Assembly: GCA_017311315.1 (NCBI GenBank)
Contig: CM029640.1
Coordinates: 16,951,905 to 17,015,904 of the forward strand
DNA: 64,000 nucleotides
Reading direction: 5' to 3'
Source: Dendrocalamus latiflorus
Taxonomy: Eukaryota > Streptophyta > Magnoliopsida > Poales > Poaceae
Shown: positions 56,621 through 64,000 of the stretch, piece after piece
Numbering within the stretch: the first letter of the stretch is position 1
How the letters are laid out: each line of letters begins with the position of its first letter
Notes under the pieces: generated by a model
Seen by the model: the letters and a program-made list of their open reading frames with translations, nothing else
Told to the model about the DNA's origin: nothing
Database searches by the model: none
Translations under genes and position numbers: made by a program

Positions 56621-57609
56621 AAATGCTAGTCATTGTCGACTTGTTTAGTACGCAGTAGTAGAGTTTTCCGGTGTAATACCTCAGCTAGCTCGCGGAAAGA
56701 GGGATATACGAAAGGATACGATGTTGACAGATCATGTGGCGCCATGCCGCCATGCATGCATGTTGATTTGTTCGTTCGTCATGATCCGAATTTTGTTGCA
56801 AACGTGTAACAAAAAAAACAGTGCACTGTATTGTGGGAGGAATTGATGTTCGTGGTCCACAATGTCGACGGTGAACGGACGGATGAGAGAACAGACCGTG
56901 GTATCCCACTGGAATTGCTTGTCTTCCCGTTCAGAAAAGAGGAACAATCGAGGTTTCCAACTTTGAATATATTATATATGTACGTTGGTCATCCAGATAG
57001 CTCGTTTGTCTGAACCACTATAAGTTGGAATGTCTGAAGTAGAGATTGCCGCCTCATATGTTTGACCCATCCGTTCGGAGAACGTGATACTCTGCATGAG
57101 CGTCAAGAAACAAATGTGTTCTGCACATTTTTGTTGCTCTCTGTTCTTGTACCACTAAATTCATCGATGATCTTCCTCGCCAAAAATAAAAAGAAGAAAA
57201 AGAAAAAACAATCATCAGTGCTCTTTTAGTTGTACTGAAGTAGCCGGTATCATCGAGATGTGGCTTATAGCATGGACGGCTGCAAAAGTTCTCATGTACA
57301 GGACAATCTGGCTTAAACAAACGGAGCCGACTAAGAACGAAAGGAAGAAAGTGAGTTTGAAATAAAGAAAAAGACCTATTTTGGTGCTTGAATGTGCCCG
57401 AAGGAAAATTTAAGGTGCACCGTCCAAATGTCTCTTCGAGACTGTCTAGTGGGGTACTAGCCCGACAACTGATCCATTATGGACCAGGTTACCTGGCGAA
57501 GACATGCACGCCTTCTTTTCTGTTTCCTTTTCCAGGTGAAATTCTCTTCGGAAGGCAACACTACACATAAATTTGTTCAACTGTATGGCTAGATGATACG
57601 ATACACATA
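56621..57609. other. Intergenic, no feature seen
   Basis: Short frames only, with no domain or splice pattern. A decayed host or transposon origin cannot be told apart. Confidence 0.4.
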
Positions 57610-58439
57610 TCTATATTTTAGGAGAATTTTTACAAACAACATAAATTTTTATTAATAATACGTTAATATTTCATCGCTTAAAAAAATTACATAAATAACA
57701 TTTTGCCGCTATTTAAACTTGGGACAGAGCTCCATTTGTTTGACGACAGAGGTTTTGTTGTCATTTCAAATAGCAATAGAGGCCCTCGCACTCTCTATCA
57801 CTATTTTGAAATGGCAACTCTATCACCATTTGAAATGGTGATAGGAGCCACGTTTAAAAGGACTAGTTACTGCCCGAATTTCATTGTAGTTCAGTAAAAA
57901 AGAAAGACGAGGAGAAGAGAGTGGGAGAATAAGTCGATTTTTGTATCGTAGAGGTAAAATTTCTATTTCTCTGTAGATTTTATTTTGAAACTATGGTAGA
58001 TTATCAAATAAAATGATTAGATGTATAGTTATATTAGGTAGTGGGTAAATGGGTAAATAGTATGGTTATAGATATGTAGTTATTTAGAGTAGTTTGTGTA
58101 GGATAAATTCTTGTATAACCATTAATTTCTTGTAGTTGTAACTTGTAGTGAATCAATTAGTTTTATAATATTAGATCTGCTAGTTCGGTCTATTTAGACA
58201 TGGCTCTACAATATGTGTACGATCCATTATTAACTATATGCACTACATAGATGAAGCATGCATAGTAAGTTTTTTATAAGATATACGATGGCTTGTTCTT
58301 TTTAGGGTGTTGTACATTAGGGAAATTCCATACTATATAAGTTTATTAGTGAGTAGCAAATTTGTTATTATGTCTATTTCACATTTATTTAATAGAATGA
58401 GCCATTGTCATTAATATCAGATTAAGATTAGTTGTCAAA

Positions 58440-60027
58440 ATGATTGACAAGTATGATCGAACGAGTAGCTTTCAAAATGTACTATAGAGAAGGGGTTTCA
58501 CAGATGGGTGTAGTAGGAGTCAATTTGCACGATTTTTCATCTATGATGGCAAATCTGTCAACTGCAGAGCATCATTCATGGGGCACTGTTATGAGATAGT
58601 TGTACCAGTTATCCTCGCTGGATCATGCATTACACAACCTGAAGTTGTATGGCGTTGCTACTCGGGCACAACAACGCACGTACTGGGAGTTAGTGGAACT
58701 GAAGAGGTGAAATTCGTGGTGCTTATACGTGAGATTGGTGAATGAGCGTGGATAGCTGTTAGTCTTGCTAGCCCAAGCCTATGAGGAAGTCCCGTCGGTT
58801 TATGTGACGTAGGAAGATGCCATAGGTGGTAATGCTAAAGAAGTTGGAGAGCCTGGTCAAAGTGCACCATATTGTTTTGAGCCAAGAAGGGGTAGGTGGG
58901 ATTGTAAACGCCATAAGAAAACTTCAGGAAGACCCCGAGGAGCCCTTTTCTTGGCTGGATATGAGGAACAGATGGTGCATTCGTCACTTAGGGGCTAACT
59001 TTTTCAAGCCGTTCCCGAAACAACCATTGATGAAGCTATTCAAGAGGCTGGTTATGCAGAACTAGCAGAGAAAATTTGATGCTTTGTGGGCATTGTTGGA
59101 TAAGTAGAGCAGGAAGTACGTCGACAAGAGAAGCAAGGGGCCGATCATGCCTGGGGCAGTATAACCAGAATACTTGCCAGCACTCGATGAGTCTAACCCA
59201 GCAGGTCTGAGAAGGAGGAGCTCATGGAACATCAAGTGCTTCTCGCAGTGGATCGATGGAGAACCAGTGAAGAAGTGGTCACTGTTGCACGACACGGACG
59301 ACGCAAGGTATGACATAATGATGACTAACTTTGCAGAGGTGTACAATTGGGTTCTTAGGGGCCTTCGTTTTTAGTCCATTGTCACCATCGTGGAAGGTGT
59401 TCTTCACAGCACAATTGACTACTTCAGGGAGAGGCATGCGAATGCCGCGCTTCATGCGGTCAATCCCCGAGCATTGTACTCGTCGAAAATTATGGCATAC
59501 ATGGAGACGAAGGCACAGAAGGGCTAATTGCACACAGTGCACGTCATGGGCAACAGGGAGCATCATTTCAACATGGTACTCCGTGATAAATCCGGATTGG
59601 GACAGCTCGTTCCCTTGTTACCCACAAGGTATGCTCTGGAGATCATGCAAACGAACCTAACTGCACGTCCAACAAGTTGAAACTGTTACACAAGCTATGC
59701 TCTCATGTCCTCGCTACATGCGGGATCGTGGGCATGGATCCTTCAAACTTCATGTCGAAGTACTTCTTCAAGGAGAGGGTACTGCATGCGTGGTGTGGGG
59801 AGCTCAGGGGGTTCAAGGTTGTGGGGAACTTCGCCACCTTAGACATTGCAGGAAGGACCTGGATTATAGATGTTAACAAGTTGAAGGGTGGGAAGGGTCG
59901 GTGACAAAGCCGATATATTAGAAATGATATGGACGAAATGCAAGCCAAAGCATTTGGTGCACATTGCGGGCGATGCGGTCAGGAGGGGCACAAAGCTAGA
60001 TGATGCAACACATGTGCTAATCAGTAG
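58440..60027 (+). pseudogene. MULE 2 mudrA-like transposase, internally deleted
   Basis: Begins with a PB1-like part (KMYYREGVSQMGVVGVNLHDF), then jumps near 58850 to GGIVNAIRKLQEDPEEPF, which lies after the second Asp of the DDE core in MULE 1; about 350 residues including both Asp sites are gone. It continues LGANFFKPFPKQPLMKLFKR, DESNPAGLRRRSSWNIK, FAEVYNWVLRGL, a damaged SWIM finger and a knuckle CGRCGQEGHKAR, ending NQ-stop like MULE 1. There are at least six in-frame stops and several frame changes. It cannot catalyse transposition. After the stop it still aligns with the MULE 1 3' flank (TAGTATTGCTCTGTTTA). Confidence 0.8.
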
Positions 60028-60294
60028 ACAGAGCGGCATGGTGTATACTACTAGTTGTTGGAGACTAGAAATAAATTTACATTGTAAATTGTCGTACTAA
60101 ATTTATCATATATTTCATGTATCATTTGTATAATTGCTGTGTTACATCCTCCTTTTCAATAATGTAGTTGGTGCTGTGCTGGTAACCTAGTATTGCTCTG
60201 TTTATTTACTTACAAGTTATATTTACTATTACTTTACATGCGTTGTTTTTTGGTTTTGTATAAATGCTAACTTGAATTTATTTTGCATGTATAG

Positions 60295-62640
60295 CTCGTG
60301 ATCTTCGTGGGTCAGACTGGCCTTACGGCCTGTTGGACGAGCACGTTGACCGGCTGCATCGTGGTTCCCGTCATGTCCCACCTATAGGGAGCGCGGAGGA
60401 GCTAGCTGAGTTGGGAGTTGTCCAGACACGTACACCTCGAGTGGCCTGGAGACTAGACCCCTACTGGACAGTCAGGTGCGCACTTCGCCAGCGTTGTACT
60501 GTTGCCATAAGTAGGTTCCGTGCTGACCTTGACTTGATTCGCAGGCTGCGTGATGCCAATCTACTCCCTCTCGCCCAGATGGTGCAGGACACCGACGAGG
60601 ACTGACCGGCCTTCCCCGCGGGAAGGGACGACGGCATGGAGCGATCATGACACTTCTTGTTCGATCGTTTTTTGCTGACAGCTTTGGTGGACCGTTGGAG
60701 GCCAGAGATGCACACTTTCCACCTCCCATTCGGGGAGATGACACCTACTCTATAGGATGTGTCCCTGCTATTTAGCCTTCCTATCGTGGGAGCTGCTGTC
60801 TTCCTACCGGATGCCCCAGTCGAGTGGCGCGTGGACCTGCTCACCAGATTCGAGGGTGTCCTCCCGCCAGGTGCCGCAAATGACTACTACGTCTTCCTGG
60901 CAGGTCAGACATACGGGCTGTCACTGAGGTGGCTCTCACAGTTTCGGGTATGTGCTCTATATAATCGGTCCTGTAAGCTCTCATTTCCGCTATTACGTAC
61001 TAATAACTTCTTAATTGCATTCAGGTGGAGCGGATGGATCTAGATGTGGATGAGCAGCAGGTTTCGCACCACTTGGAGGCATACTTGTTGTGGCTGTTTG
61101 GTTGGGTGCTCTTCACCACCAGCCACGACAACACTGTCAACACGTGCCTCATCGCTCATGCTAGGGTGATCGCTGACGGCGAGGCCACCCAGGTCAGCTG
61201 GGGTTTGACCGCACTTGCTGCGACCTATCATAGCTTGTGTGATGCATGCGCGAGGACCAAGGCGAACTTGGTCCTCGTGGGCTGTCTGCTGCTACTGCAG
61301 GTGTGGTCGTTCAAGCGCTTCAGCCTCAGATGACCCATGCTAGAGGACATGAGTCCATACAGGGCAGAGATGTACTAGTTGGACCACCGCTGCCACAGAG
61401 CACGCACGTGTGAGTGACCTCCTCTCATAAATCTCCTTGTACTTATTATTCATTTGGCAAGTACTAACGAAATGGTCCTATAAGCAGACACTCTAGAAAG
61501 GGAGTGAAACGCGGCATGGACTGGACAACAAAGATGGAGGGGTGAATTGCGTAGTGGGAGGGCACGCTTGATGACCGCGTGGAGGAGGACTACCCCTACA
61601 ACAGCAGCGACTACGTGGAGTACCTGTGCTGGTACCAGCCTCAGACACGTGCCAGGCTTGTACATGTCGTTGACCAACCCACCGCACACGTCGCCACACC
61701 GACATACACGTACCCCACGCACCTCACGTAGGACGCTCACATCGCGGTACATTACATGTAATTTTTAAATATTCCCTAATGGCAATGTCACTGACATGAT
61801 TGACCATTTCATGTTTTTCTTTCAGGCTAATGTCGGTGCTGCGATTTGGAGGGAGTCTCACACTATGGTGGTTAGGCTTGCCAGTGGTGCGAAGGTGACA
61901 CACAAGGAGTCGTTGAGTGCTTGGCGTCGTGTGGAGGCCTAGGGTAGATGTGTGGTAGCCCTGTTGTCCTGCACAAGGCTACCGATAGTCTCCACACCCA
62001 CGCCCAGTGCACTGACGGTTCGTCCATCGGTGCCGCCCCAACCGGCATGGCACCACTCGGGTGGTACTACTTGGGTACGTCCTACACCACCTTATCCAGA
62101 CGAAGCTCGGGGTCAGCATGGGGACGTCCTCATACACCGTCAGGGCAGCTGTTTGCGCGTCATCCGTTCATCTCCGGCTTCTCCACGCAGGGGCCATACT
62201 TCGTGCCGTACATCCCTCCTCCAGACGCGATGGCGCCAACTGAGGGTATTCTTCATGTCTTCTCGGTTTTATCCCAATGCTTTATCTCACGATCTAACTA
62301 TATTTGTATTGCAGGTTCTCCCTGGGCTCAGACCACCCGGACTATTACTTTTTGGACTGGCCCAGGCAGGCGTTGGGCTCTGCACCTCGGACCACACCAC
62401 TAGAGGTTCTCTTCGGAAGTGCCCTCACCGGTGCACCAGTGGCCACATAGGTGGTGGTGCAGTCCACTCCACCAGCTCTAGGGTAGGTGCGATGGTCTCC
62501 TGATCATCTTACGTTGTCAGGGCGCCGTCACCCGTTACAGCGGAGGACGGCCAAGCGGGGCCGTATGGGAGGACATGGACGCGGAGACAGAGGGGGCCAG
62601 GGTGGCAACGGAGGGGGGCTGGGGATGTTGTTGGGGGACG
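60295..62640 (+). pseudogene. Plant mobile domain (PMD) gene, decayed cargo in MULE 2
   Basis: After a TGTATAG acceptor: DWPYGLLDEHVDRLHRGSRH and LDLIRRLRDANLLPLAQMV, then ALVDRWRPEMHTFHLPFGEM and TPTL (about 60680-60755), the signature of the plant mobile domain (aminotransferase-like PMD, also found in MAIN/MAIL proteins). The next exon (61025-61395) has QQVSHHLEAYLLWLFGWVLF. Later pieces near 61828-61940 and an Arg/Gly-rich tail near 62540-62620 fit the family. Several stops (for example 60603, 60753, 61331) break it. PMD genes occur both as host silencing factors and as transposon cargo. It lies downstream of the transposase in the same direction, just after the sequence shared with MULE 1 ends. 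Confidence 0.65.
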
Positions 62641-62899
62641 GTGGTGCTGACTGTACAATTTTTGTTTATGTACTGTTTATGTTTGTTGTTTACGTACTGA
62701 TGTTTACAATATTGTGACGAGCTTACTTGTACTTCTCCTTACCTTGTCGACACCCGCACCAAACGAATAGTGAACTACATTGATGGCAACTGCAACAACG
62801 TACGAACCATTTGATTACATGCTTAATGACATTCAAAACTATTTCGAACAACATGCCAGAGTACAATTGTACAACCATACACATCATTGCCTACAGGTG

Positions 62900-63476
62900 G
62901 AAGGAGCCTCATGGTACTCACATGGAGTGTTGCTGAGGGGGCCGCCTCGAACCTGGCTGGCTGTTATTGTAGTGGCAAGCACATATACAACTAGGGTTCG
63001 CACAACAGCATGTTGGGTCGTACGAACTCCCTATGTTGATGACCTCCTCATTGCCCTTCTCGTGCTCCATCTGCTGACAGAGGTCATCGTTTTGCTCTTC
63101 AAGACTTTCAACCTGTGCCTCCAAATCAGCGATTCATTCCCGCAACGTATCCACGTACCTCGCAACATACCGTTAATGGGGAGGATCAATCTATTGCACG
63201 AAGTCACATTTATCTATCTGCTACAAAGGAACGTTAACATTGAAACTCTATTAGTAGTACAATAAAATAGACGATTGCCAACTTGTACCTCGGAATATAG
63301 GCATCGAAAGAAACATCGACTGCTATCCGAATGGCCTTCTGCCACCTGCACCACTGCGTCCTGCATGTGTTTGCATTTCGGTCACACTGGCTGAGCACGC
63401 CTATTTGCCAACAAGCAGTACGTAGCACCGAAGTCCTCCTTCCACTCAAGCGGAAGGTCCTCCTTTGGTAACCCAT
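62900..63476 (-). pseudogene. Remnant gene with coiled coil, antisense in MULE 2
   Basis: On the minus strand one part reads MEAQVESLEEQNDDLCQQME followed by a short Cys-rich stretch (CCCANPSCICACH). An upstream part reads EHGLPKEDLPLEWKEDF. This could be an accessory MULE protein or captured DNA; I do not recognise the family. Frames do not join without changes. Confidence 0.35.
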
Positions 63477-63599
63477 GTTCGACTGGCCTCTCGGTGTCTA
63501 TTATGGTGGCTTACTCTACGACGGAGAAGATAGTTTTTCCAACCAGCAATGCCTCGTCCATTTATTTTATAGCGTAATTGTGGTGTCACGGTGCCATTC

Positions 63600-64000
63600 G
63601 TAACACATGCCAGCTTTCACCAGTGATAAGACTACAAATGCCAGCTTTACGCGCTGAGAAGACCAGACATGTCAGCTTTACTCAGCGACAAGACCACACG
63701 GGTTAGCTTTCTGCAGCAACAAGACTACAAACGCCAACTTTAAGCATTAAGAAGACCACACGCACTAGCTTTGCTTGGCGATATGACTGCACGGGCTAGC
63801 TTTGCTCGGTGACATGATATAATGGCCCAATTTTTCGCAGTGATGACAGCACATGCCAACTTTCAGCAGCAACCAGACTACACACGCCAGCTTTGCGCAG
63901 TGACATGACTACACAGGCTAGCTTTCTGCAGCGATAAGGCCTCACGACCCAGCTTTACCAGCTTTCCACACTTGGTACCTTTGCGCAGTTACAAGACCAC
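63600..64000 (+). repeat. 31-bp minisatellite in MULE 2, cut by the window end
   Basis: About 12 units, nearly all 31 bp, with consensus GCCAGCTTTGCGCAGTGACA followed by AGACTACACAC. In transposase sense the unit core matches the MULE 1 array (GGCAGCTTTGCCCAGTGA). The array runs to the window edge. Confidence 0.85.

Larger units (their letters stand above)
57610..64000 (+). mobile_element. Mutator-like element 2 (MULE), partial at window edge
   Basis: The left end GGAGAATTTTTACAAACAAC, followed by repeated ATTTGAAATGGTGATAG/CTATCACCATTT motifs (about 57760-57845), resembles a MULE terminal and subterminal region. Then come a decayed transposase, a plant mobile domain gene, a minus-strand gene remnant and a 31-bp array. 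The other terminal repeat lies beyond the window. Its transposase and 3' flank are clearly related to MULE 1. Confidence 0.7.

Overview
This window looks like nuclear DNA of a grass (Poaceae). It has intron-containing genes with GT..AG borders, one very GC-rich single-exon gene in AT-rich surroundings, and a dense load of plant mobile elements: MITEs, Helitrons, Mutator-like elements (MULEs), an Ac/Ds-like hAT element and Ty3/Gypsy LTR elements. The species cannot be fixed from sequence alone. I saw no rRNA, tRNA, CRISPR array or bacterial-style operon.

Layout. 1-8.9 kb: a small zinc-finger gene (exons 229-4256), whose first intron holds a 3.3 kb solo LTR, and a broken tandem copy of it (7645-8860) into which a PLATZ-family gene fragment has been inserted. 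A ~1.2 kb repeat lies on each side of the second copy in opposite orientation (5690-6870 and 10180-11530). 11.6-12.0 kb: a small Helitron. 13.7-19.5 kb: a nearly whole MULE carrying a mudrA-like transposase (broken by stops and frameshifts), a 31-bp minisatellite and a second gene with a GRF-type zinc finger and coiled coil. 21.3-34.3 kb: four head-to-tail copies of one intergenic unit. These copies were later hit by a MULE-like foldback element, a 4.3 kb Helitron and several MITEs, and the uninterrupted sister copies show many of the insertion points. The Helitron carries exons of unrelated genes, including the last exon of a 3-ketoacyl-CoA reductase. 34.3-34.75 kb: a second small Helitron.

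36.4-37.9 kb: an apparently intact nepenthesin/ASPG1-type aspartic protease on the minus strand, the best host gene here. 40.2-44.0 kb: a second long solo LTR related to the first. 44.2-48.1 kb: a Ty3/Gypsy element with two LTRs, PBS, PPT and only gag-protease. 50.7-52.3 kb: a Ds-like hAT element with an 8-bp target duplication and a captured glutaredoxin-domain fragment. 53.9-56.3 kb: a long-TIR element split by a MITE and a third solo LTR. 57.6-64.0 kb: a second, more decayed MULE related to the first. It has a plant mobile domain gene as extra cargo and ends, at the window edge, in the same kind of 31-bp array.

How it fits together: only the zinc-finger gene and the aspartic protease look like possible working host genes. 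The rest is a record of nested transposition, tandem duplication and gene-fragment capture by three transposon classes (Helitron, hAT, MULE).
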